Assembly (NCBI GenBank): GCA_018263405.1
Contig: JAANXG010000037.1
Location: 1-15,360 of the forward strand
Length of the DNA: 15,360 bases
Reading direction: 5' to 3'
DNA from: Gammaproteobacteria bacterium
Lineage (GTDB): Bacteria; Pseudomonadota; Gammaproteobacteria; Arenicellales; JAANXG01
In this document: one piece after another, positions 7,239 through 14,384 of the stretch
Layout: each line of letters begins with the position of its first letter
How positions within the stretch are numbered: the first letter of the stretch is position 1
Made by a program: the position numbers and the translations under genes
The notes under the pieces: model-generated
Databases searched by the model: none
What the model was told of the DNA's origin: nothing
The model's input: the letters and a program-made list of their open reading frames with translations, nothing else

Positions 7239-7973
7239 ATGGCAAAGCCCTTTCTGATTATTCAGCTACGGCCGGAGCAGGAAACCGCGGACAGCGAGTT
7301 TGCAGCGATCCTGCGATACGGCGGGCTGCGGGACGACGAAGTGGTGCGCGCACGTGTCGAGCGCACCGGGTTGCCCGAGTTAAGCCTAGGCAATTACGCG
7401 GCCATCATTGTCGGGGGCAGTCCGTTCGATATGAGCACCCCAGAAGGTGAAAAAAGCGCCATACAAAAAAGGCTTGAAGCGGGATTTATGAACTTATTGG
7501 AACGTGTGGTCGAGACTGACTTTCCGTTTTTGGGTGCGTGTTCCGGGGCCGGCTTACTCGGCACGTTTTGTGGTGCGAATATTTCAAGGAAGTATGCCGA
7601 GCCGGTCGGGGGAGCCGATATTGTGCTCACGGAAGAAGGAGAAAAAGATCCCTTGCTAAAAGGATTTCCGAAAGCGTTTCGCGTGCTGCTCGGACACAAG
7701 GAAGCCTGCGACGAAATCCCACCAAACGCGGTTCTGTTGGCGCGGTCCGAGGCATGTCCAGTGCAAATGTTCCGGGTGCAGAATAATATATACGCGACGC
7801 AATTCCACCCTGAAGGGGATCTGGAGGGATTCACCGTACGTGTCAAAGTTTACAAGTATCACGGCTACTTTCCGCCGGAAACCGCGGAAGATCTGATTGC
7901 CGCGGTTGCAAAGGAAGACACGCCTCTGCCCAAGCGGATGCTCGATAGATTCGTGGACAGATATCGGGCGTGA
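7239..7973 (+). CDS. Class I glutamine amidotransferase (GMP synthase-like), stand-alone
   Basis: This 244-residue cytoplasmic protein has the class I glutaminase triad: nucleophile C101 in FLGACSGAGLLG, and H190 and E192 in QFHPEGD. The oxyanion region is IIVGGSPFDM (57-65). The nucleophile elbow GACSG departs slightly from the usual GICLG form. There is no synthetase domain. Members of this GMP-synthase-like group are mostly uncharacterised and may hydrolyse gamma-glutamyl compounds or pair with a separate synthase. The start has no clear ribosome-binding site; it follows the barrel gene by 71 bases and may share its transcript. The gene converges on the proline racemase-like gene with only 11 bases between stop codons, and no shared terminator is visible. 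Confidence 0.88.
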   Translation: MAKPFLIIQLRPEQETADSEFAAILRYGGLRDDEVVRARVERTGLPELSLGNYAAIIVGGSPFDMSTPEGEKSAIQKRLEAGFMNLLERVVETDFPFLGACSGAGLLGTFCGANISRKYAEPVGGADIVLTEEGEKDPLLKGFPKAFRVLLGHKEACDEIPPNAVLLARSEACPVQMFRVQNNIYATQFHPEGDLEGFTVRVKVYKYHGYFPPETAEDLIAAVAKEDTPLPKRMLDRFVDRYRA

Positions 7974-7984
7974 GACTCCGTACA

Positions 7985-9010
7985 CTAGAATCCCCATGTG
8001 TCTTTGAGCCGATAGCCGCCCGGCCACGGGTCGTCCGGGTCGAGCATATGTTGATGCATCCCCGTAATCCAGCCGCGACCCGTGATCTCGGGCAAAATCC
8101 CCACGCCCCCGGCTACGTTTATTTCCCGGGCAATGCGCCCATGGAATTGCGAGCCGATGATGGAAACACCCGTCAGGCGATCTCCGATTTGCATTTGGCC
8201 TTTCGCGTAAAGCACGGCCATGCGTGCCGAGATAGCGGTTCCGGTGGGCGACCGATCCACTTTACCGGGTTGGATGGCCACGGCGGACTTCGCACGGTAG
8301 CCGTCGCAGGACTTCCGGAGCGAACCGGCAAATAAACAAAACGAGATATGCCGCCAGTTCGGGTTCTCCGGATGTTGAAAACCCAACTGCTTATTGGCGG
8401 CATTGGTGATGCGTACGCCCAGGAGGGCAATGTCCCGCGCTTCATCCGGCGTAATCTCGAAACCTAGATTCGCCGCATCAACAATGACGAAACTGTCCCC
8501 GCCGAAAGCAGTATCGACAAGCAGGCTGCCTGCCCCCTCCACTTCCAGCGTAGCCCCGATCCGGTCGGCAAAAGATGGGACATTTCGCACCGTAATGCGC
8601 TCGGCCTTGCCGTTTCTACACGCCGCTCGAATTCGCACCAACCCACCCGGCGCCTCCAGTGTCAGTTCGGTTTCAGGCTCCTGCATCGACAGGATGCCGC
8701 TTTCCAGCAACACAGTTGCTACACAGATGGCGTTGGAACCCGACATGGGCGGCGTGTCTTCGGGTTCCATAATGATGAACGCCGCGTCGGCTTCCGGATG
8801 CACGGGGGTAACCAACAGGTTTACGTGGCGAAATACCCCGCCGCGCGGTTCGTTCAAAACGAAGTTGCGGAGTGTTCCATCCCCGGCGATAAATTCTCGT
8901 TTCTCCCACAGCGTTTCTCCCGGTGGGGGGGCGACTCCACCGACAATAACATCACCGACCTCGCCCTCTGCGTGACAGGAAATGACATGGATAATTTTCG
9001 AACAGCGCAT
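7985..9010 (-). CDS. Proline racemase superfamily enzyme (hydroxyproline epimerase/dehydratase type) with Ser/Thr catalytic pair
   Basis: This 341-residue protein matches the proline racemase superfamily over its full length. Recognisable segments are VISCHAEGEVGDVIVGG (9-25), LNEPRGG, the first catalytic loop PPMSGSNAICVAT (87-99), GGDSFVIVDA and the second catalytic loop VDRSPTGTAISARMA (251-265). Known members abstract and return the alpha proton of proline or hydroxyproline with two Cys, or dehydrate trans-3-hydroxyproline with Cys and Thr. Here S90 replaces the first Cys and T256 the second. The Ser-containing branch is known in hydroxyproline epimerases, but the Ser/Thr combination leaves the reaction open. 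GGGGAG lies 6 bases before the start. No hydroxyproline oxidase or dehydrogenase is next to it. A 9-base inverted repeat lies 47-90 bases upstream. Confidence 0.88.
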   Translation of the reverse strand: MRCSKIIHVISCHAEGEVGDVIVGGVAPPPGETLWEKREFIAGDGTLRNFVLNEPRGGVFRHVNLLVTPVHPEADAAFIIMEPEDTPPMSGSNAICVATVLLESGILSMQEPETELTLEAPGGLVRIRAACRNGKAERITVRNVPSFADRIGATLEVEGAGSLLVDTAFGGDSFVIVDAANLGFEITPDEARDIALLGVRITNAANKQLGFQHPENPNWRHISFCLFAGSLRKSCDGYRAKSAVAIQPGKVDRSPTGTAISARMAVLYAKGQMQIGDRLTGVSIIGSQFHGRIAREINVAGGVGILPEITGRGWITGMHQHMLDPDDPWPGGYRLKDTWGF

Positions 9011-9056
9011 ACGTGCTCCCCAAAGCCGGGGGGCCTTCTGGATAGTAACGTCTTTT

Positions 9057-9100
9057 GAGTAACTTCCCGACCCTACGTTCCAATTTGTGCCAAGTTACTC
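9057..9100. promoter_or_regulatory. Perfect 9-base inverted repeat upstream of the proline racemase-like gene
   Basis: GAGTAACTT (9057-9065) and AAGTTACTC (9092-9100) are exact reverse complements separated by 26 bases. A partial copy of the same core, AGTAACGT, lies at 9044-9051. The position, 47-90 bases before the start codon of the gene read leftward, suits an operator for a dimeric regulator. It could also be a stem in the leader. Confidence 0.35.
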
Positions 9101-9110
9101 TCCAATGTAT

Positions 9111-9125
9111 GCCCGCGCAGCGGGC
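9111..9125 (-). terminator. Possible terminator hairpin after the HU-like gene
   Basis: GCCCGC (9111-9116) and GCGGGC (9120-9125) form a 6-bp GC stem with a 3-base loop, 18 bases after the HU-like stop codon. No T-tract follows on either strand, so it would be a weak or Rho-aided terminator at best. Confidence 0.25.
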
Positions 9126-9143
9126 TGGGGCACCCCTCACTAA

Positions 9144-9503
9144 CTACACGTATTCTTTCAAGCCTTTTAAAGGTTGCACTTTGACCTGGGTACTTGCGGG
9201 TTTTGCCGCAACATCCATCAGCTCTCCGGGGCGGAAAGGATTAGGAACACCCTTGCGGGCTTTTCGCGCAGGTTTTTTAACCGTCTTAACCTTCAACAGG
9301 CCCGGCAAGGTAAATTCACCAGCGCCGCCCTTTTTAACATGCCTCTCAATCAAGACGGCCAGCCCATCCATCACTTCACCGACCTTCTTCTTAGACAGGT
9401 CGGTATTTGCAGCGATCTCCGTGAGAATCTGGCTTTTTGTATATTTCAGTTTAATGGGGGACTTCTTTATTGACTTCTTCGCAGTCGCCTTTTTTGCGGC
9501 CAT
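9144..9503 (-). CDS. HU/IHF-family DNA-binding protein with Lys-rich N-terminal tail
   Basis: This 119-residue nucleoid protein has a basic tail (MAAKKATAKKSIKKSP, about residues 1-20) and then an HU-like core. YTKSQILTEIAANTDLSKKKVGEVMDGLAVLIERHVKKGG makes the dimerising helices, and GEFTLPGLLKVKTVKKPARKAR leads into the DNA-binding arm. The arm tip reads NPFRPGE, with Pro at the place where HU/IHF kink DNA. It is longer than normal HU (about 90 residues) because of the tail and a C-terminal extension. I chose the Met at 9503 because AAAGGAG lies 8 bases before it; the frame is open further upstream but without family similarity. It should bend and compact DNA. A TATAAT element lies upstream at 9570-9575. 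Confidence 0.9.
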   Translation of the reverse strand: MAAKKATAKKSIKKSPIKLKYTKSQILTEIAANTDLSKKKVGEVMDGLAVLIERHVKKGGAGEFTLPGLLKVKTVKKPARKARKGVPNPFRPGELMDVAAKPASTQVKVQPLKGLKEYV

Positions 9504-9569
9504 TTGTTTGCTCCTTTTTCTAAAGCACTGAATTAAAGTTAACGCAACGGGTGTATCGTACGGACACGA

Positions 9570-9575
9570 ATTATA
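9570..9575 (-). promoter_or_regulatory. Possible -10 element of the HU-like gene
   Basis: The minus strand reads TATAAT here, 66 bases before the HU-like start codon. This would give a leader of about 60 bases ending in a strong AAAGGAG. No convincing -35 element is present at the right distance. Confidence 0.35.
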
Positions 9576-9662
9576 AACTGTCTGACGATTGAAGGAAACG
9601 CACCCAGCATACGCGGTTCGGTGGTGCATGAAATATCCTTGCCGAACACTACTGTCGCGCCT

Positions 9663-10004
9663 TCAGGGTGACGACGACCGTTCCGAATTTCGGCGTATCT
9701 GCGCCTTTAAGACCGTGGCGGCGGCTTCGAACACATCCGACACCGCGCCTTTTGCGAGCTCGTCGGCCATAGGCTCGGCGATCGGACCGACGGTTTGATC
9801 GATTTCCGTAAGCCCTTCCTTTATATCACGGACAATTTGCGCATAAAGAGCATCGATCCGTTCAGCCGCTTCGGACTTGATTTGACCGTACTCCCCGGAA
9901 TCTCTGGCAAGCTGCCGCTGCTCAACCCCGTCGGTCTCAACGCCCCCGTTCCGGCGCAACTCGTCGCGAAGTTTATCCAGAAAACGTGAGTCCTCTTTCG
10001 TCAT
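9663..10004 (-). CDS. Small hypothetical protein, predicted helical
   Basis: I do not recognise this 113-residue protein. It is charged, has no Cys, signal peptide or membrane segment, and looks almost wholly helical. The N-terminal third (EDSRFLDKLRDELRRN) is highly charged. The middle (YGQIKSEAAERIDALYAQIVRDIKEGLTEID) has heptad-like spacing that could form a coiled coil. A milder Ala-rich helix follows (AKGAVSDVFEAAATVLKAQI). GGAG lies 11 bases before the ATG. It sits between modA and the HU-like gene on the same strand. The gap to modA holds a long inverted repeat. The start and reading frame look sound, but function is unknown. Confidence 0.6.
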   Translation of the reverse strand: MTKEDSRFLDKLRDELRRNGGVETDGVEQRQLARDSGEYGQIKSEAAERIDALYAQIVRDIKEGLTEIDQTVGPIAEPMADELAKGAVSDVFEAAATVLKAQIRRNSERSSSP

Positions 10005-10034
10005 GTAAACTTTTTCTCCGATGGTCTAATGAAC

Positions 10035-10093
10035 TAGTGTACCCCTTCAGGATGATATTTATGGGTACAGCATATCATCTTGAAGGGGTACTA
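10035..10093. repeat. Long imperfect inverted repeat at the end of modA
   Basis: The left arm 10035-10058 and right arm 10072-10093 are reverse complements over 22 positions, with one mismatch and one 2-base bulge in the left arm. The spacer is 13 bases (10059-10071). Both arms share the core ACCCCTTCA / TGAAGGGGT. No T-tract follows on either strand, so it is not a standard intrinsic terminator. The modA stop codon (10075-10077) and its last five codons lie inside the right arm. Confidence 0.75.
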
Positions 10094-10878
10094 GGCCGGG
10101 CTTCGATCGATCCCGCCGGCGTGGTGAACCCGTTTTCCCGGAAAGGCGCTCGGGCTGTGTAACGGCTTAGGTAGGCGTACAAGCGTGAGGCGCCGGCGCC
10201 CGGTGCATCCAGCAGCACCATGGCATGGCGAAGCGGCGCATGCGCCGTTTCCGGCAGCAAACGATAGCGGCCGGCTCCGGCGAGCGCCGGACTTATGGCC
10301 AGCGACAGCGAAACGAGCGCCGCGTCCACCGAACCGGAGGCCGCGAATTGCGCCGCCCGGGCTACACTGTTCGCCACCACAACACGGCTCTCCAACGAAC
10401 GCCACAAACCGCCACTTTCCAAGGCCTGGCGGGCGGCGCGCCCGTAGGGCGCAAGTTCGGGGTCGGCCACGGCCAAGTGCCGCAGCCTGTCGTGCGTCAG
10501 AGCCTCGGCGATTCCGGCCAGACCTTGCTCGACCTCGACCGGCGAGGCGTTGGGTGCGTAAACAGTCAGACGACCCCGCGCATAAACAAAGGGGCCCTTA
10601 CTTACCCGCGCCGAGTCCGCGAGTTTTTCGGGGAATACCTCGTCCGCGGACAGGAAGATTTCGTACGGGGCGCCCCGCAGGATCTGGTGGGTTAGATTGC
10701 CCGAAGCGCCGTAGCTGACACGGACATCGATGCCCGTATCCCGCGCAAACCTCGCTACAACCTGCTCGAAGGGCTCACGGATACTGGAAGCGGCGGCCAC
10801 GAGCACGTCCGCGGATGCCGTTGCGGGAAAAACAGCGAGCAGCCATAACCACAGATTCAGTCCACACCAACGTTTCAT
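10075..10878 (-). CDS. modA: Molybdate ABC transporter, periplasmic substrate-binding protein
   Basis: This 267-residue protein has a signal peptide (about 1-23, ending ASA) and the ModA fold. DVLVAAASSIREPFE (24-38) and VSYGASGNLTHQI (54-66) bring the Ser residues that hold the oxyanion, and YEIFLSADE (72-80) closes the site. It captures molybdate (or tungstate) in the periplasm for ModBC. It lies 19 bases after modC and must share its transcript. ModA proteins normally end soon after the final GF; here ENGF is followed by 16 more residues rich in Pro, Thr and Ser. The last of these are encoded by an inverted repeat, so the tail may come from an inserted element or stop-codon change. Length is slightly above the family norm. 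Confidence 0.9.
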   Translation of the reverse strand: MKRWCGLNLWLWLLAVFPATASADVLVAAASSIREPFEQVVARFARDTGIDVRVSYGASGNLTHQILRGAPYEIFLSADEVFPEKLADSARVSKGPFVYARGRLTVYAPNASPVEVEQGLAGIAEALTHDRLRHLAVADPELAPYGRAARQALESGGLWRSLESRVVVANSVARAAQFAASGSVDAALVSLSLAISPALAGAGRYRLLPETAHAPLRHAMVLLDAPGAGASRLYAYLSRYTARAPFRENGFTTPAGSIEARPSTPSR

Positions 10879-10897
10879 CGTTTACCCTAGTACTCCG

Positions 10898-12019
10898 TCA
10901 ACGCGAGCGATCGTACTTCATCAAGTGAATCCCGGCGGCCCGGAGCGACACGCCGATGCGCTCGCCCATATCGAGCGAGTTTCGCTCGGCCACGTGCACC
11001 GGAACTGAGAAAGACAGCGTCTCGCCGGACGAGCTTTCGATGTCGAGTTCGATATTCACCGAACCGCCGAGCGTCACCAGGTCGCGAACCACACCAGCCA
11101 CCGGGTTTTCGCGCTCGCCCCGCGACGGCCGCACCCGCTGGTGCAGAATGACATTATTGGGGGGAATCAACCAATGCACCGTCTCTCCGGGGCGATAGCT
11201 CTCGTTCAAGGCGCATTCCAGAATACGATCCCGCCATCGCAGTAAGGTTAACCTTCGCGCCCGATCGTGCTCCGCCACTTCTCCGGTAAATATGTTGGTT
11301 AACCCAACCAAGTGCGCCACTTCCGGCGTTGAAGGGCGCCGCATGACGGCATTGGGCGCCGCCGTGAACAGGGTCTTGCCATGGTACAGGATGCTGATCG
11401 TGTCGGAGAGCTCGTACGCTTCATCAAGATCATGCGTGACCATGATGATCGGAATCTCCAGGCGTTTGCGCATCCGGGCCAGGTCCTTGCGGAGTTTACG
11501 GCGCGTGACCAGATCCACCGCGGAGAACGGCTCGTCCAGGAGCAGCAAGCGCGGACGCCTTGCCAAAGCCCGGGCAAGCGCCACTCGCTGCTTTTGACCG
11601 CCGGAAAGCTGCGCGGGTCGTCGCGCTTCGAGCCCGGAAAGGTTCACCAACTCCAGCAACTCCGCCGCTCGAGAGTTGCGGCGCTCACGACTCCAGCCCG
11701 GTAGCGCGATGGTGATGTTGTCCCGGGCATTGAGGTGCTCGAACAATGCATAGTTCTGAAACACAATGCCCACATCGCGCCGGCGGGTCGGAAGATCGAC
11801 GCCATCGGCGGGGTACCACAACACCGCGTCGCCGCACCGTACCTGGCCGGCGTCGGCCCGGGCGAGACCCGCAATGCAGCGCAATACCGTGGTCTTGCCA
11901 CTCCCCGAGGGCCCCACCAAACCGAGCAGTTCCCCGGGTCCGCAGCGAAAATCCACATCCAGAGAAACCGGCCTTTGCTGTTGCAAGGTGACAGAGAGCC
12001 GGCCGCTACTGGAATTCAT
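10898..12019 (-). CDS. modC: Molybdate ABC transporter, ATP-binding protein
   Basis: This 373-residue ATPase powers molybdate import through ModB. Walker A is GPSGSGKT (36-43), the Q-loop is Q88, the signature is LSGGQKQR (138-145), Walker B is LLLLDEP (158-164) and the switch His is H196 (VTHDLDEA). The region after about 245 is the regulatory TOBE/MOP-type extension that in ModC binds molybdate or regulates transport. The Met at 12019 is preferred: it gives the usual short N-terminus and overlaps the modB stop by 14 bases, as in coupled genes. The open frame runs further upstream, and a Met at 12046 is also possible; neither has a good ribosome-binding site. The modBCA order puts the binding protein last, unlike the usual modABC. 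Confidence 0.9.
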   Translation of the reverse strand: MNSSSGRLSVTLQQQRPVSLDVDFRCGPGELLGLVGPSGSGKTTVLRCIAGLARADAGQVRCGDAVLWYPADGVDLPTRRRDVGIVFQNYALFEHLNARDNITIALPGWSRERRNSRAAELLELVNLSGLEARRPAQLSGGQKQRVALARALARRPRLLLLDEPFSAVDLVTRRKLRKDLARMRKRLEIPIIMVTHDLDEAYELSDTISILYHGKTLFTAAPNAVMRRPSTPEVAHLVGLTNIFTGEVAEHDRARRLTLLRWRDRILECALNESYRPGETVHWLIPPNNVILHQRVRPSRGERENPVAGVVRDLVTLGGSVNIELDIESSSGETLSFSVPVHVAERNSLDMGERIGVSLRAAGIHLMKYDRSR

Positions 12020-12683
12020 GATTTCGTCGGTGGTGTGCCAGAACATAGATGCTCGCGATCGCGGCGGCACTGAACGCCAGCAGGATGGCGGACATCGCCG
12101 CCGCGGACCGATCGTCGAACGCGGTGACACGATCGAAAATGGCAATGGAAATTGTGCGGGTTTCACCGGGGATATTGCCCCCCACCATCAACACCACGCC
12201 GAATTCTCCAAGCGTGTGCGCGAAGGTCAGGATCGCACCACTCAGCACGCCCATCCAGGCCTGCGGCAGTTCGATCTTCCAAAAAGTCTGCCAGGCATTC
12301 AGTCCGCAACACCACGCCGACTCGCGCACCTCACAGGCAATCGATTCGAACGCGCGTTGAGCGGGCTGCACGGCGAACGGCAGATTGAACACCAGGGACG
12401 CCAGCAACAGGCCGGTGAAGGAAAACGCCAAAGTCTCGCCGAACACATCGGCATAGATACTTCCGGGCATACCTTGCGGACCGAAACTGACCAGCAAATA
12501 GTAACCCAGCACCGTGGGCGGCAACACCAGCGGCAGCGCCACCAGTGCCTCCATGCCCCCTTTGAGCACCGAACGGGTCCACGCCAGATACCGGGCCAGA
12601 ACCACGGCAAGGGGCAACAGCACCATGGTCGTGGCGCCGGCCAGTTTCAGAGACAGTGAAAACGCCTGCCATTCTATCGTCAT
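12006..12683 (-). CDS. modB: Molybdate ABC transporter, permease protein
   Basis: This 225-residue inner-membrane protein matches ModB in length. It has about five or six membrane segments and the permease signature near the C-terminus, with RESAWCCGLNAWQTFWKIELPQ followed by GAILTFAHTLGEFGVVLMVGG and the NIPGETRT loop, which is typical of ModB/CysU-type permeases. The conserved ALPLVLPPTVLGYYLL segment lies near residue 50-65. I chose the ATG at 12683 because GGGAG lies about 8 bases before it; a longer open frame upstream lacks similarity. It is the first gene of the modBCA operon. The 281 bases upstream are shared with a divergent aminotransferase gene. I could not see a convincing ModE site there. 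Confidence 0.9.
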   Translation of the reverse strand: MTIEWQAFSLSLKLAGATTMVLLPLAVVLARYLAWTRSVLKGGMEALVALPLVLPPTVLGYYLLVSFGPQGMPGSIYADVFGETLAFSFTGLLLASLVFNLPFAVQPAQRAFESIACEVRESAWCCGLNAWQTFWKIELPQAWMGVLSGAILTFAHTLGEFGVVLMVGGNIPGETRTISIAIFDRVTAFDDRSAAAMSAILLAFSAAAIASIYVLAHHRRNHEFQ

Positions 12684-12964
12684 CGATTCGCGCTCCCGGC
12701 ACGGTGTTATAGCATGAACCTCGATCCCACCGACGTACAAAATCGTTCGGGCTGTTAACTTGCCGGATCGCTGCGATGGGAGCCCATTTTGTAAGACAAC
12801 AAGGCTACAGGATTCTATCGCGCGTAACTTCTTCGATAACCCCATGCAGGAATGCGGGGGATCACCACTTGTTGGCAATACACTCCGCTCGCTACTCGGA
12901 ACGAATACAAAACTTCGCGCTTCGGTTTACAATCCACATCCTGCTTTCGCTTATGCCTTGAACA
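12684..12964. other. Divergent promoter region between modB and the aminotransferase-fold gene
   Basis: This 281-base gap must hold the promoters of the two divergent units. A small palindrome, ATCGC-T-GCGAT (12767-12777), lies in it and could be an operator. I searched for the ModE pattern (CG-TATAT arms) and for molybdenum-cofactor riboswitch features and saw neither. No gene is apparent; open frames crossing it have no recognisable content. Confidence 0.4.
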
Positions 12965-14209
12965 ATGACCACACTCGACGTAACCCACGTTCGCGCCCAG
13001 TACCCCGCATTTGACCATCCCGAAACGTCCAGGTGGGCATATTTCGAAAACGCCGGTGGATCCTATGTCCCGCGACAGGTGAGCGAGCGGCTGCATCGTT
13101 TTTTCACCGAATACAAGGTGCAGCCTTCCGGCTACTCCTATATGCAACAACAGGCCGCCCAGGCAATGGACGCAGGCTATGCCGCCGTGGCGGCGATGAT
13201 CGATGCCGACCCCGAGGAAATCACACTGGGACCGTCCACTACCATAAACCTTTACGTGCTGGCCCAGGCATTAAGGCCCCGCCTGTCGGCCGGCGACGAA
13301 ATCATCGTCACCAACCAGGACCACGAGGCAAATATCGGCTGCTGGCGGCGTCTGGAAGAGTTCGGCGCCGTGTTGCGGGAATGGCGAATCGATCCGGAGA
13401 CGGGCGAACTCGACGCGAACGATTTAAAAGCACTCGTTAACAACAGAACGCGGATCCTGTGTTTCAACCTTTGCTCCAACATTGTCGGCAGCATGAACGA
13501 TGTGGCAACCATCTGCGACATCGCCCGCGCCGCCGGGGCGATTACCATCGCCGATGGCGTGTCTTATGCACCGCACCACTTTCCCGATGTACACGCCCTG
13601 GGTCCCGATTTCATTGTATTCAGCACCTACAAGACTTTTGCCACCCACCTCGGCGTGTTGTGGGGGAAACCGGAGCAATTGTCGGCGTTGACGCCTCAGG
13701 GGCATTTTTTCAACGCCGACAAACCCCATTATCGATTGAACCCCGCCGGCCCGCTGCACGCCGAAATCGGCGCCCTCGCCGGTCTGTGTCAATACATACA
13801 GGATCTGCATCGCCATCACTTTCCCGAACGTTCCGGCGAACCGCTGCGCACCCGGACCGAAACGATGTTCGACTTGTTTTCGGCTCACGAAACGAATTTG
13901 GCCAACCGGATACTGGATTTCGCGCGCGAGCGACGGGATCTGCGCATTGTGGGCCGGGATCGGGCCGAGCCTCGCGGTCGCGCGGGGACCATCGCCCTGG
14001 TACCGGGCAAGCAAACGCCCGACCGGCTGGCACGGTCTCTCGCTGAATGCCGCGTAGCGGTCGGAGCCGGACATTTCTATGCGGTTCGATGTCTGAAAGC
14101 CCTCGGCATCTCGCCCGAATCCGGCGTGCTGCGCATCAGTTTGGTGCACTACAACAGTGCGCACGATGTGCACCAATTGCTCACCGCTTTGGATGAAGTA
14201 CTTCAATAA
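12965..14209 (+). CDS. Class V aminotransferase-fold PLP enzyme (cysteine desulfurase-like, VC1184 type)
   Basis: This 414-residue protein is a PLP-dependent fold-type I enzyme of class V. YFENAGGSYVP (26-36) is the usual N-terminal substrate loop. H120 in NQDHEANIGCW stacks on PLP, D197 in IADGVSYAPH contacts the pyridine nitrogen, and K223 in STYKTF forms the Schiff base. The C-terminal end GHFYAVRCLKALGISPESGVLRISLVHYN resembles the VC1184-type group more than NifS/IscS. The mobile catalytic Cys loop of true desulfurases is not seen, so the reaction may be a lyase, transaminase or desulfurase on an unknown substrate. It is the only gene between molybdate and TRAP transport genes. The start at 12965 has no strong ribosome-binding site. 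Confidence 0.83.
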   Translation: MTTLDVTHVRAQYPAFDHPETSRWAYFENAGGSYVPRQVSERLHRFFTEYKVQPSGYSYMQQQAAQAMDAGYAAVAAMIDADPEEITLGPSTTINLYVLAQALRPRLSAGDEIIVTNQDHEANIGCWRRLEEFGAVLREWRIDPETGELDANDLKALVNNRTRILCFNLCSNIVGSMNDVATICDIARAAGAITIADGVSYAPHHFPDVHALGPDFIVFSTYKTFATHLGVLWGKPEQLSALTPQGHFFNADKPHYRLNPAGPLHAEIGALAGLCQYIQDLHRHHFPERSGEPLRTRTETMFDLFSAHETNLANRILDFARERRDLRIVGRDRAEPRGRAGTIALVPGKQTPDRLARSLAECRVAVGAGHFYAVRCLKALGISPESGVLRISLVHYNSAHDVHQLLTALDEVLQ

Positions 14210-14384
14210 GAAATAGGACGAAGCGCTCTCGACCGAATGACCGCATAACGTAGTCGGTATATGGCTGTCCGACGAACTGGGCCGCCCGATTTTTCGCGGT
14301 ACGTATGTCCATTACCCGCTGATTATCCTGTCCATCGCGATCGCCTTTTCCACGCGCACCTTAGGTTTTCCATGGCTGGCGCTG

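Noticed and set aside
12331..12702. Additional frames inside modB and modC
   Set aside because: They are shadows of the modB/modC coding frames; the residues are biased and show no motifs, while the modB and modC frames have full signatures.
12684..12964. ModE operator or molybdenum-cofactor riboswitch before modB
   Set aside because: The arms expected for ModE (CG-TATAT) and the characteristic structure are not visible; only a small palindrome at 12767-12777 is seen.
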